Origin: Streptomyces sp. NRRL S-87
GTDB lineage: Bacteria > Actinomycetota > Actinomycetes > Streptomycetales > Streptomycetaceae
Direction: 5' to 3'
NCBI RefSeq assembly: GCF_000719335.1
Contig: NZ_JOGB01000032.1
Coordinates: forward strand, 1-64,000
DNA length: 64,000 nucleotides
Shown: in pieces, positions 9,415 to 17,521 of the stretch
Layout: each line of letters opens with the position of its first letter
Numbering within the stretch: the first letter of the stretch is position 1
Program-made: the position numbers and the translations under genes
Notes under the pieces: generated by a model
Databases searched by the model: none
Seen by the model: only the letters and a program-made list of their open reading frames with translations
Told to the model about the DNA's origin: nothing

Positions 9415-11262
9415 ATGTGCGGAATCGTCGGTTACGTAGGAGCGCAGTCCGCGCTCGAAGTCGTCATCGCAGGACTCAAGCGGCTCGAATACCGCGGCTA
9501 CGACTCGGCCGGGGTCGCCGTGCTCGCCGACGGCGGACTGGCCGCCGCCAAGAAGGCGGGCAAGCTCGTCAACCTGGAGAAGGAACTGGTCAGCCGTCCG
9601 CTGCCGAGCGGCTCCACCGGCCTCGGGCACACCCGTTGGGCCACGCACGGCGCGCCCAACGACGTCAACGCCCACCCCCACCTCGACAACTCCGGCCGGG
9701 TCGCGGTGGTCCACAACGGCATCATCGAGAACTTCGCCGCCCTGCGCGCCGAACTCGCCGAGCGCGGCCACAAGCTCTCCTCCGACACCGACACCGAGGT
9801 GGTCTCCCACCTGCTGGCCGAGGCCTTCTCCTCCGCGGGCGACCTCGCCGAGGCCATGCGCCAGGTCTGCCGTCGGCTGGAGGGCGCCTTCACCCTGGTC
9901 GCCGTGCACGCGGACGAGCCCGACGTGGTCGTCGGGGCCCGCCGCAACTCCCCGCTGGTGGTCGGCGTCGGCGAGGGCGAGGCGTTCCTCGCCTCCGACG
10001 TGGCGGCCTTCATCGCGCACACCCGGTCCGCGATCGAGCTGGGGCAGGACCAGGTCGTCGAACTGCGCCGCGACGGCGTGGTGGTGACGGACTTCCACGG
10101 CGCGCCGGCCCACGTGCGCGCGTACCACGTGGACTGGGACGCCTCCGCCGCCGAGAAGGGCGGCTACGACTACTTCATGCTCAAGGAGATCGCCGAGCAG
10201 CCGAAGGCGGTGGCCGACACCCTGCTGGGCCGCATCGACGCCGACGGCGTGCTCTCCCTCGACGAGCTGCGGATCCCCGACTCGGTGCTCCGCGAGGTCG
10301 ACAAGGTGGTCATCGTCGCCTGCGGTACCGCGTACCACGCCGGCATGATCGCGAAGCTGGCCATCGAGCACTGGACCCGCATTCCCTGCGAGACCGAGCT
10401 GGCGAGCGAGTTCCGCTACCGCGACCCCATCCTCGACCAGCGCACCCTGGTCATCGCCATCTCGCAGTCCGGCGAGACGATGGACACCCTGATGGCGCTG
10501 CGGCACGCCCGCGAGCAGGGCGCGAAGGTGCTCGCCGTCTGCAACACCAACGGCTCGACCATCCCGCGCGAGTCGGACGCCGTGCTCTACACCCATGCCG
10601 GTCCGGAGGTCGCGGTCGCGTCGACCAAGGCGTTCCTGACGCAGCTGGTGGCCTGCTACCTGGTCGCGCTGTACCTGGGGCAGGTGCGGGGCACCAAGTG
10701 GGGTGACGAGATCCAGGCCGTGATCCGGGAGCTGTCGGCCGTCGAGGGCGCGGTGGAACGGGTCCTGGAGACGATGGAGCCGGTACGGGAACTGGCCCGG
10801 TCGCTCGCGGACAAGGACACGGTGCTGTTCCTGGGGCGGCACGTGGGCTACCCGGTGGCGCTGGAGGGCGCGCTCAAGCTCAAGGAGCTCGCGTACATGC
10901 ACGCCGAGGGGTTCGCGGCGGGCGAGCTCAAGCACGGGCCGATCGCGTTGATCGAGGAGGACCTGCCGGTGGTCGTGGTCGTGCCGTCGCCGCGGGGGCG
11001 GTCGGTGCTGCACGACAAGATCGTCTCGAACATCCAGGAGATCCGGGCCCGCGGTGCCCGTACGATCGTGATCGCGGAGGAGGGCGACGAGGCGGTGGTC
11101 CCGTACGCCGACCACCTCGTCCGGGTCCCGGCGACGCCGACCCTGCTCCAGCCGCTGGTGGCCACGGTGCCGCTGCAGGTGTTCGCGTGCGAGCTGGCGA
11201 CGGCCCGGGGCAACGAGGTGGACCAGCCGCGCAACCTGGCCAAGTCGGTGACGGTGGAGTGA
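9415..11262 (+). CDS. glmS: Glutamine-fructose-6-phosphate aminotransferase (isomerizing)
   Basis: This 615-residue enzyme makes glucosamine-6-phosphate, the entry point to amino-sugar and peptidoglycan synthesis. The start at 9415 places the nucleophilic Cys directly after Met (MCGIVGYVG), as the glutaminase domain requires. Two SIS sugar-isomerase domains follow, with the phosphate-binding SQSGETMDTL. The C-terminus KSVTVE is the conserved end. No glmS ribozyme was seen upstream, as expected outside Firmicutes. Confidence 0.97.
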   Translation: MCGIVGYVGAQSALEVVIAGLKRLEYRGYDSAGVAVLADGGLAAAKKAGKLVNLEKELVSRPLPSGSTGLGHTRWATHGAPNDVNAHPHLDNSGRVAVVHNGIIENFAALRAELAERGHKLSSDTDTEVVSHLLAEAFSSAGDLAEAMRQVCRRLEGAFTLVAVHADEPDVVVGARRNSPLVVGVGEGEAFLASDVAAFIAHTRSAIELGQDQVVELRRDGVVVTDFHGAPAHVRAYHVDWDASAAEKGGYDYFMLKEIAEQPKAVADTLLGRIDADGVLSLDELRIPDSVLREVDKVVIVACGTAYHAGMIAKLAIEHWTRIPCETELASEFRYRDPILDQRTLVIAISQSGETMDTLMALRHAREQGAKVLAVCNTNGSTIPRESDAVLYTHAGPEVAVASTKAFLTQLVACYLVALYLGQVRGTKWGDEIQAVIRELSAVEGAVERVLETMEPVRELARSLADKDTVLFLGRHVGYPVALEGALKLKELAYMHAEGFAAGELKHGPIALIEEDLPVVVVVPSPRGRSVLHDKIVSNIQEIRARGARTIVIAEEGDEAVVPYADHLVRVPATPTLLQPLVATVPLQVFACELATARGNEVDQPRNLAKSVTVE

Positions 11263-11277
11263 TGTTGGCGGGTGGGG

Positions 11278-11337
11278 CTTTCGTGGGTCCGGCTTTTGTG
11301 GGTCGGGCTTTTGTGGGTCGGGCCTTCGTGGGTGGGG
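11278..11337. repeat. Four tandem 15-bp units between glmS and acpS
   Basis: Units start at 11278, 11293, 11308 and 11323. The two central units are identical (CTTTTGTGGGTCGGG) and the outer ones differ at two or three bases. They fill most of the 112-bp gap between glmS and acpS. Confidence 0.85.
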
Positions 11338-11374
11338 CGGGCTCGGGTGGGGTCTGCTCGGGTGGGGTGCGGGG

Positions 11375-11752
11375 GTGCCGCGCGTGATCATCGGCGTGGG
11401 TATCGACGTCGCGGAGATCGACCGGTTCCAGGAGGCGCTGAACCGTCATCCCGGTATGGCCACCCGGCTCTTCCTGGACCGGGAGCTCATGCTGCCCAGC
11501 GGCGAGCGGCGCGGGATCGCGTCGCTCGCCGCCCGGTTCGCGGCGAAGGAGGCCCTGGCGAAGGCCCTGGGCGCACCGCCCGGGCTGCTGTGGACCGATG
11601 CGGAGGTGTTCGTGGAGGACACCGGGCAGCCGCGGCTGCGCGTCTCGGGGACGGTGGCGGCTCGGGCGGAGGCGCTGGGGGTGAAGTCCTGGCACATCTC
11701 GCTCAGCCATGACGCGGGTGTCGCGTCGGCTGTGGTGATTGCGGAGGGGTGA
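11375..11752 (+). CDS. acpS: Holo-[acyl-carrier-protein] synthase
   Basis: This 125-residue AcpS-type phosphopantetheinyl transferase moves 4'-phosphopantetheine from CoA to acyl carrier proteins. The Mg-binding GVGIDVAEIDRF is at the N-terminus and the second signature RFAAKEALAKALG is near residue 50. Length is typical. The GTG start at 11375 is the only one that keeps the N-terminal strand. It probably shares a transcript with nnr, 69 bp downstream; the gap holds two copies of GGGGTGAGGTTCGGGG-like sequence. Confidence 0.95.
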   Translation: MPRVIIGVGIDVAEIDRFQEALNRHPGMATRLFLDRELMLPSGERRGIASLAARFAAKEALAKALGAPPGLLWTDAEVFVEDTGQPRLRVSGTVAARAEALGVKSWHISLSHDAGVASAVVIAEG

Positions 11753-11821
11753 GGTTCGGGGCGGGGTGAGGTTCGGGGTGGGGGCGGTGTGCCCTCCGCC
11801 GTGCGTGGCAGGCTGGCTGCC

Positions 11822-13417
11822 ATGCGTACCGCTTACAGCGTGGAGACCGTACGGGCCGCCGAGCGCGTGCTGATGGACCGGTTGCCGGAGGGGACCCTGA
11901 TGCAGCGGGCGGCCGCGGGCCTGGCCGCCGCCTGTGCCGGCCTGCTGGGACGGGTGTACGGGGCCCGGGTGGCCCTGTTGGTGGGGCCGGGCGACAACGG
12001 TGGGGACGCGCTGTACGCGGGCGCCCGCCTGGCCCGGCGGGGTGCCGGGGTGACGGCCGTTCTCATGGATCCGGAGCGCGTGCACGCGGGCGGGCTCGCG
12101 GCGCTGCGCGCGGCCGGCGGGCGGGTCGCGGAACGGGTGCCCGCGCGGGCGGACCTCGTCGTGGACGGCCTGCTGGGCATCGGCGGCAGGGGCGGACTGC
12201 GGCCGGCGGCCGCGGAGTTGGCCGGTCAGGCAGCCGCGGCCCGGGCGGCCGGGGCGACGGTGGTCGCGGTGGACCTGCCGAGCGGGGTGGACGCGGATAC
12301 CGGCGAGGTGGCCGGGGCTGCGGTGACGGCGGACGCCACGGTCACCTTCGGGGCCTACAAGCCGGGCCTGTTGGTGGACCCCGGGGCCGGGCGCGCGGGC
12401 GCGGTACGGCTGGTGGACATCGGCCTCGTGCTGCCGGCCGCGGCGGCCCTGGAGGCCCTGCAGTACGCGGACGTGGCGGCCCGGCTGCCGGTGCCGGGGG
12501 CGGCCAGCGACAAGTACCGGCGGGGGGTCGTGGGCGTCGTCGCCGGCTCGGCCCGCTACCCGGGCGCGGCCGTCCTGGCCGTCGCGGGCGCGCTGCGCGG
12601 GGGCGCCGGGGCCGTGCGGTACGTCGGCCCGGCCGCGGACGCGGTGCTGGCGCGCTATCCCGAGACCCTCGTCCATGAGGGCCCCCCGTCCAGGGCGGGT
12701 CGGGTGCAGGCCTGGGTGGTCGGGCCGGGGCTCGGCGAGGACCGCTCGGCGGTCGCGGACGTGCTGGGTGCGGCGGACGTGCCGGTGCTGGTGGACGCCG
12801 ACGGACTGCGCGGGCTCGACCCGGCCCTGCTGCGGGCCCGGCCGGCCCCGACCCTGCTGACTCCGCACGCGGGCGAGGCCGCGGCCCTGCTCGGGGTGGC
12901 GCGCGAGGAGGTGGAGGCGGGGAGGGTCCGGGCGGTCCGCGAACTGGCCTCCCGCTTCGGGGTGGTGGCCCTTCTCAAGGGGTCCACCACGCTGGTGTGT
13001 GAGGGCGGGGTGGGTGTGGTCGGTGGTTTGGGTGGTGTGAGGGGCGCATCCGGTTTGGGTGGTGGGGGTGGTGTCCATGGTGCGGGTGCTGAGGCGCGGT
13101 TGCGGGTGAATCCGACGGGGACCGCCTGGCTCGCCACCGCGGGTAGTGGGGACGTCCTGTCCGGGCTGGCCGGCTCGCTGCTGGCCGCGGGGCTGTCCGC
13201 ACTGGACGCGGGATCGGTCGCGGCCCATCTCCACGGGCTCGCGGCGCGGCTGGCCGCGGTGGGGCGGGGGGTTCCGAGCGCTTCGAGTGCCTCGGCCGCC
13301 TCGGGGGGTGTGGCTGCTGGGGGCGCCGTCGGCTCCGTGCCCGGGGGCGGGCCGGTTCTGGCGCATCAGGTCGCGGAGGCGCTCCCGGACGCGTGGCGGG
13401 AGGTCGCGCGGGGCTGA
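11822..13417 (+). CDS. nnr: Bifunctional NAD(P)H-hydrate repair enzyme (epimerase + dehydratase)
   Basis: The product has about 531 residues. The N-terminal YjeF_N epimerase domain (about 1-215) includes VGPGDNGGDALYAGA and VDLPSGVDADTG. The C-terminal ribokinase-like dehydratase domain includes LLTPHAGEAAALLG and the catalytic TAGSGDVLSG. Together they repair hydrated NAD(P)H. Between the strand ending LVCEGG and RVNPTGTAWL there is an extra Gly-rich loop of about 30 residues encoded by GGTGG-type repeats. It is acpS-linked, as in many actinobacteria. Confidence 0.92.
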   Translation: MRTAYSVETVRAAERVLMDRLPEGTLMQRAAAGLAAACAGLLGRVYGARVALLVGPGDNGGDALYAGARLARRGAGVTAVLMDPERVHAGGLAALRAAGGRVAERVPARADLVVDGLLGIGGRGGLRPAAAELAGQAAAARAAGATVVAVDLPSGVDADTGEVAGAAVTADATVTFGAYKPGLLVDPGAGRAGAVRLVDIGLVLPAAAALEALQYADVAARLPVPGAASDKYRRGVVGVVAGSARYPGAAVLAVAGALRGGAGAVRYVGPAADAVLARYPETLVHEGPPSRAGRVQAWVVGPGLGEDRSAVADVLGAADVPVLVDADGLRGLDPALLRARPAPTLLTPHAGEAAALLGVAREEVEAGRVRAVRELASRFGVVALLKGSTTLVCEGGVGVVGGLGGVRGASGLGGGGGVHGAGAEARLRVNPTGTAWLATAGSGDVLSGLAGSLLAAGLSALDAGSVAAHLHGLAARLAAVGRGVPSASSASAASGGVAAGGAVGSVPGGGPVLAHQVAEALPDAWREVARG

Positions 13418-13467
13418 GCCCGGCGCGGGCGGTGCCCCGAGTCGGGGCGGGCTCGCTTCGGGGGCGG

Positions 13468-13645
13468 GTCCCGTGGTGTGTGGGTCCCCTCGGCGCTTGA
13501 CCAGGGGCGGCCTGCAGGTCCAGCGGCACGCCCACCCCAGGGGCAAAAGGGGCTTCGCCCTGGCCTTCGGCCACCCCTGGCCCGGGCCTGCCTCCGGTCC
13601 AGCCTGCCACCCCTGGTCAAGCGCCTCCCCCACACACCCCGGGAC
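13468..13645. repeat. Complete 178-bp palindromic (MITE-like) element
   Basis: Inner terminal arms are a perfect 16-bp inverted repeat, GGCGCTTGACCAGGGG (13492-13507) and its complement (13610-13625). Outer arms (13468-13484 and 13629-13645) match at 16 of 17 bases, joined to the inner arms by a few unpaired bases. The interior has further short inverted segments and no coding potential. A second, inverted copy lies at 1-134. The right arm contains the stop codon of the carotenoid oxygenase gene. Confidence 0.75.
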
Positions 13646-14963
13646 GGCCTGCCGGGGCTGCGCCGGTGTCGGGGAGCCAGTTGCCGTGGAAGCCGAAGGG
13701 GACGCGGGTCGGGAGGTGGACCACGGCGACCGGTGGCGCCCCGAGGTCGTCGGCGGCCAGGATCACGAGGTCGCTGCGGTCGGTGGCGGCGTCGTGGACG
13801 TACGTCATGAGCCAGCCCGTGGAGTCGGTGGACGCGGCGAAGGCGGCCTCGCCCGGGGTGCGGCCGGGGGCGAAGCGGTGGGTCGTGGGGACGCCCGTGC
13901 GGAGGTCGTAGCGGACCAGGGAGTCGCCGCAGGTCACGTGGCCGAAGCGGGACTCGTGGCCGGTCAGGCGGTCGTCGATGCGGGGGAACTCGCCGGGGCG
14001 GTCGTCGACCTGCTCCTCGCGCACGGTTGCGGTGGCCGGGTCGAGGGTCCACTTCCACAGGACGGCCCGGTGGGTGCGGTCGACGGTGCCCTCGGGGGTC
14101 CGGCGCCACAGCTCCGGGTAGCGCATGACGTGCAGGACGATCGTTCCGTCCGGGGCGTCGTACGCGTTGAGGGTGTGGAAGACGTAGCAGGGGAGGACCG
14201 GGAACCAGCGGACCCGGCCGTAGGGGTCGTCGCGGCGGAGCACGCCCAGGCGGGCGCCGTAGGCGTCGTCCCAGCGGTACGGCATCGTGTCGGCCAGGGC
14301 GGGGTCGAGGACGACGGGCAGGTCCATGAAGACCACGTGCCCGGCGGTGAGGCTGACGTCGTGCATCATCGTCGGTCCGGGCACCTCGATCGGGCGGCTG
14401 ACGACCAGTTCGCCGTCCGCGTCGGCCCGGTGGTAGGTGAGGTGCGGGGCCTCGGTGGTGCCGTAGCCGAAGAAGTGCAGTTCCCCGGTGGCCGGGCAGG
14501 CCTTGGGGTGCGCGGTCATCGCCGTGGTCAGGCGGCCGCCGAAGGTGTGGGGGCCGAGGGTCTCCAGGTCGGGCGTGAGCTCGTAGGGCAGGGCCGTCTC
14601 GACGAGGGCGAGGGTGCGGCCCGCGTGCCGGACGACGTGGGTGTTGGCCGGTCCGGCGGTCAGGTCGCGGCGGCCGTGCGCGTCGTGGGCGCGGGCCCCG
14701 TCGGTGAGGGTCCGGGTGCGCACCCAGCGGTTGCGGTACGAGACGGCCCGGCCGCCCTCCAGGCGGACCCCGTGCACCATGCCGTCGCCGAAGAACCAGT
14801 GGCCTGAGGCCGCGGCGGCCGGGTTGGGGCCGTTGCGCAGGTACCAGCCGGTGAGCTCGGGCGGGACCGCGCCGGTGACCGGCAGGTCGTGGGCCGTCAG
14901 TTCCTCGTGCACGGGGGCGTAGTTGCCGGCGAGGTGGCGCGGGGGAGCGGTGCGGGCGGTCAT
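13617..14963 (-). CDS. Carotenoid cleavage oxygenase family protein
   Basis: This 448-residue seven-bladed propeller enzyme belongs to the family that splits carotenoid or stilbene double bonds with a four-His Fe(II) centre. The four ligands are visible as H152 (TAHPK), H201 (MMHDVS), H263 (VFHTLNAY) and H426 (FHGNW). The last ten or so residues (GRPGVCGGGA) are encoded by the right arm of the palindromic element. The start ATG overlaps the stop of the upstream membrane gene by 4 bp, so the two are translationally coupled. Confidence 0.88.
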   Translation of the reverse strand: MTARTAPPRHLAGNYAPVHEELTAHDLPVTGAVPPELTGWYLRNGPNPAAAASGHWFFGDGMVHGVRLEGGRAVSYRNRWVRTRTLTDGARAHDAHGRRDLTAGPANTHVVRHAGRTLALVETALPYELTPDLETLGPHTFGGRLTTAMTAHPKACPATGELHFFGYGTTEAPHLTYHRADADGELVVSRPIEVPGPTMMHDVSLTAGHVVFMDLPVVLDPALADTMPYRWDDAYGARLGVLRRDDPYGRVRWFPVLPCYVFHTLNAYDAPDGTIVLHVMRYPELWRRTPEGTVDRTHRAVLWKWTLDPATATVREEQVDDRPGEFPRIDDRLTGHESRFGHVTCGDSLVRYDLRTGVPTTHRFAPGRTPGEAAFAASTDSTGWLMTYVHDAATDRSDLVILAADDLGAPPVAVVHLPTRVPFGFHGNWLPDTGAAPAGRPGVCGGGA

Positions 14964-15502
14964 CGGGTGGCCGCCGCGGCGACGTAGCGGACGGTGAAGA
15001 GCATCGGCAGGGCGAAGCCGGCCACCTGGACCAGCGTCGCCGTCGTGGAGTGGCCCTGGCCGGCGTGGGCCAGCAGGGCGAGCAGGAGGGCCGTACCGGC
15101 GAAGGCGGCGGTCCAGACGGCCGTGATGACGGCGTTCGCGCGGCGGAACGGCTTGAGTCCCCACACCTCGCGCGGCGTGGTGCGCTTGGCGATGCCCAGC
15201 GTGAACGGGCGGCCGATGAGCAGGGACACTCCCGCGATCAGGGCCAGCACGGCCGAGGACAGGGCCGCCGAGTACGCGTGCACGGCGGAGTGCGGGTCGG
15301 CGAGGGCCACGGCCGCCAGGGCCGCGAAGAAGGCCGCCGAGCCGAGTTCGATGACCAGGGCGTCGAAGCCCGTCCCCGCCCGGCGCTGCTGGGCGACGAG
15401 CGCGACGGCGACCACCAGGGCGGCGAGCGAGGCCGACTGCCACTGGGCGGACGGGAAGACCGCGAAGACGATCCACGGGAGGAAGGTGCGTACGTACGAC
15501 AT
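14960..15502 (-). CDS. Integral membrane protein coupled to the carotenoid oxygenase
   Basis: This protein has 180 residues and about five or six hydrophobic helices; I recognise no named family. A polar stretch (RTTPREVWGLKPFRRAN) lies between helices on the inner side. The start at 15502 (MSYVRTFLPW) is chosen because it begins the first helix; longer frames run into the operator region. It is first in a two-gene unit with the oxygenase and divergent from the PadR gene, so its expression is likely PadR-controlled. Confidence 0.75.
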   Translation of the reverse strand: MSYVRTFLPWIVFAVFPSAQWQSASLAALVVAVALVAQQRRAGTGFDALVIELGSAAFFAALAAVALADPHSAVHAYSAALSSAVLALIAGVSLLIGRPFTLGIAKRTTPREVWGLKPFRRANAVITAVWTAAFAGTALLLALLAHAGQGHSTTATLVQVAGFALPMLFTVRYVAAAATR

Positions 15503-15543
15503 GGCGGGAGCCCCTCGGTTCGGCCTGGCGGATATTCCTGTTG

Positions 15544-15582
15544 TGACATGTCGAAAGTAGAAGCTGTGGGGGTGACATGTCA
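15544..15582. promoter_or_regulatory. Twin palindromic operator for the PadR-type regulator
   Basis: TGACATGTC at 15544-15552 and TGACATGTCA at 15573-15582 are near-perfect palindromes 29 bp apart, in the 103-bp gap between the divergent membrane-protein and padR genes. Paired dyads at this spot are what autoregulating PadR repressors use. Confidence 0.75.
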
Positions 15583-15605
15583 AGACTGGAAGGTAGGGTG
15601 GGGCC

Positions 15606-16118
15606 ATGAGCCTTCGACACGCCCTGCTCGGCCTGCTGTCCGAACGCCCCGCCAGCGGATACGACCTGCTCAAGAGCTTCGAGACCTCGCTGGCCAACGC
15701 CTGGCCGGCCACGCAGAGCCAGATCTACACGGAGCTGACCAAGCTCGCGGACGCCGGACTGATCAGCGTCACCACGGAGGGGCCGCGCGGCCGCAAGGAG
15801 TACGCCCTCACCGAGGAGGGGCTGGCCGAGCTGCGCCACTGGCTGACCGGGACCGCCCCGCAGCGCAACACCCGCAGTGACGTCCTGCTGAGGGTGTTCT
15901 TCCTCGGCGTCCTCACGCCGGAGGAGGCCCGCGGCTACCTCGGCCGGCTGGTCGAGATGTCGGACCAGGGCAGCGAGCACCTGCGCGCGCTGGAGGCGTC
16001 CGTCGACTGGGGCGAGGACGGGTTGTCCGTGTACGGCCGGATCGCGCTGGAGTACGGGCTGCGGTTCAACGCCATGCGGCGCGAGTGGGCCGAGTGGGCC
16101 GCGACGCAGCTCCCGTAG
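15606..16118 (+). CDS. PadR family transcriptional regulator
   Basis: This regulator has 170 residues. The N-terminal winged helix (about 1-80) has the PadR signature LLGLLSERPASGYDLLKSF and the wing RGRKEYALTEEGLAELRHWL. The C-terminal helical Vir_act_alpha-type dimerisation domain (about 95-170) makes it a long-form PadR. The ligand is unknown. It is divergent from the membrane-protein/carotenoid-oxygenase unit, with twin TGACATGTCA dyads between, so it probably represses both itself and that unit. Confidence 0.9.
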   Translation: MSLRHALLGLLSERPASGYDLLKSFETSLANAWPATQSQIYTELTKLADAGLISVTTEGPRGRKEYALTEEGLAELRHWLTGTAPQRNTRSDVLLRVFFLGVLTPEEARGYLGRLVEMSDQGSEHLRALEASVDWGEDGLSVYGRIALEYGLRFNAMRREWAEWAATQLP

Positions 16119-16206
16119 CTGCGGTGACCGTGCCCGCAGGGGGTCGGGCACGCGGGGCGGCGGCCGGAGCCGGGCCCTCCGGTGCCCGGATGAGAGACTG
16201 GGCGCG

Positions 16207-17367
16207 ATGAACGAGACACCGCCGCGCGTACGCGCCGAGATCGACCTGGCCGCCGTACGGGGGAACGTGCGCGCACTGCGCGAGCGGGCTCCCCGGTCCG
16301 AGCTGATGGCCGTCGTCAAGGCGGACGCCTACGGTCACGGGGCCGTCCCCTGTGCCCGCGCCGCCCTCCGGGCGGGCGCGACCTGGCTCGGCACGGCCAC
16401 CCCGCAGGAGGCCCTCGCCCTCCGCGCGGCCGGCATCACCACCCGCACCCTGTGCTGGCTCTGGACCCCCGGCGGCCCCTGGCGCGAGGCGATCGAGGCG
16501 GACGTGGACGTGGCCGTGTCCGGCATGTGGGCCCTCGACGAGGTCCTCGCCGCCGCACGGGCGAGCGGCCGTACCGCCCGCGTCCAGCTCAAGGCCGACA
16601 CCGGACTCGGGCGCAACGGCTGCCAGCCCGCCGACTGGCCCGAGCTCGTCCAGGCGGCGCTCGCCGCCCAGAGCGAGGGCGCGATCAAGGTCACCGGCCT
16701 GTGGTCGCACTTCGCCTGCGCCGACGAGCCCGGCCACCCGTCGATCGCCGCTCAGCTCGCACTCTTCCGCGACATGGTGGGCTACGCGGAGAAGGAAGGC
16801 CTGGAGCCGGAGGTGAGGCACATCGCCAACTCGCCCGCGACCCTCACGCTCCCCGATTCGCACTTCGACCTCGTCCGCACCGGCCTCGCCGTGTACGGCG
16901 TCTCGCCCGCACCCGAACTCGGCACGTCCGCCCAGCTCGGGCTGCGCCCCGCCATGTCCCTCAAGGCCTCGGTCGCCCTGGTCAAGGGCGTCCCGGCCGG
17001 CCACGGGGTGAGCTACGGCCACCACTACGTCACCGGGCACGAGACCAACCTGGCCCTGATCCCCGCCGGTTACGCCGACGGCATCCCGCGGCACGCCTCC
17101 GGACGCGGTCCGGTGCTCGTGGGCGGCAAGGTGCGGACGGCGGCCGGGCGCGTGGCCATGGACCAGTTCGTGGTCGACCTCGGCGCCGACACCGTGCGCA
17201 CCGGCGACGAGGCCGTCCTGTTCGGTCCGGGCGACGCCGGGGAGCCCACCGCCGAGGACTGGGCCCGGGCCGCGGGCACCATCGCGTACGAGATCGTGAC
17301 GCGCATCGGTCCCCGCGTTCCGCGCGTCTACCTGAACGAGGATCCCGGATCCGAAGCGACGTCCTGA
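16207..17367 (+). CDS. alr: Alanine racemase
   Basis: This 386-residue PLP enzyme makes D-alanine for peptidoglycan. The PLP-binding Lys is K38 in AVVKADAYGHG. The C-terminal domain carries the catalytic Tyr in HGVSYGHHY and RVAMDQFVVDLG. Length and domain order (TIM barrel then beta domain) are normal. It leads the alr - alpha/beta hydrolase - tsaE run conserved in Streptomyces. Confidence 0.96.
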   Translation: MNETPPRVRAEIDLAAVRGNVRALRERAPRSELMAVVKADAYGHGAVPCARAALRAGATWLGTATPQEALALRAAGITTRTLCWLWTPGGPWREAIEADVDVAVSGMWALDEVLAAARASGRTARVQLKADTGLGRNGCQPADWPELVQAALAAQSEGAIKVTGLWSHFACADEPGHPSIAAQLALFRDMVGYAEKEGLEPEVRHIANSPATLTLPDSHFDLVRTGLAVYGVSPAPELGTSAQLGLRPAMSLKASVALVKGVPAGHGVSYGHHYVTGHETNLALIPAGYADGIPRHASGRGPVLVGGKVRTAAGRVAMDQFVVDLGADTVRTGDEAVLFGPGDAGEPTAEDWARAAGTIAYEIVTRIGPRVPRVYLNEDPGSEATS

Positions 17368-17521
17368 ACCGCCCGACGACCTGACCCTTCCCTGACGCCT
17401 CCCGGCAGCGGTCCGGTGGTCCAGGGCACGCAGTACCGCGTACCCCCGCACGGGGGCGCGCCGGCACGTGGCAAGGAACGCAGCTAAGCGACCCCCCGCA
17501 GAGGTGGCAGAGGTGAGTGCC

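Noticed and set aside
11278..11337. Possible CRISPR array
   Set aside because: Units are 15 bp, contiguous and without spacers, and no cas genes are present.
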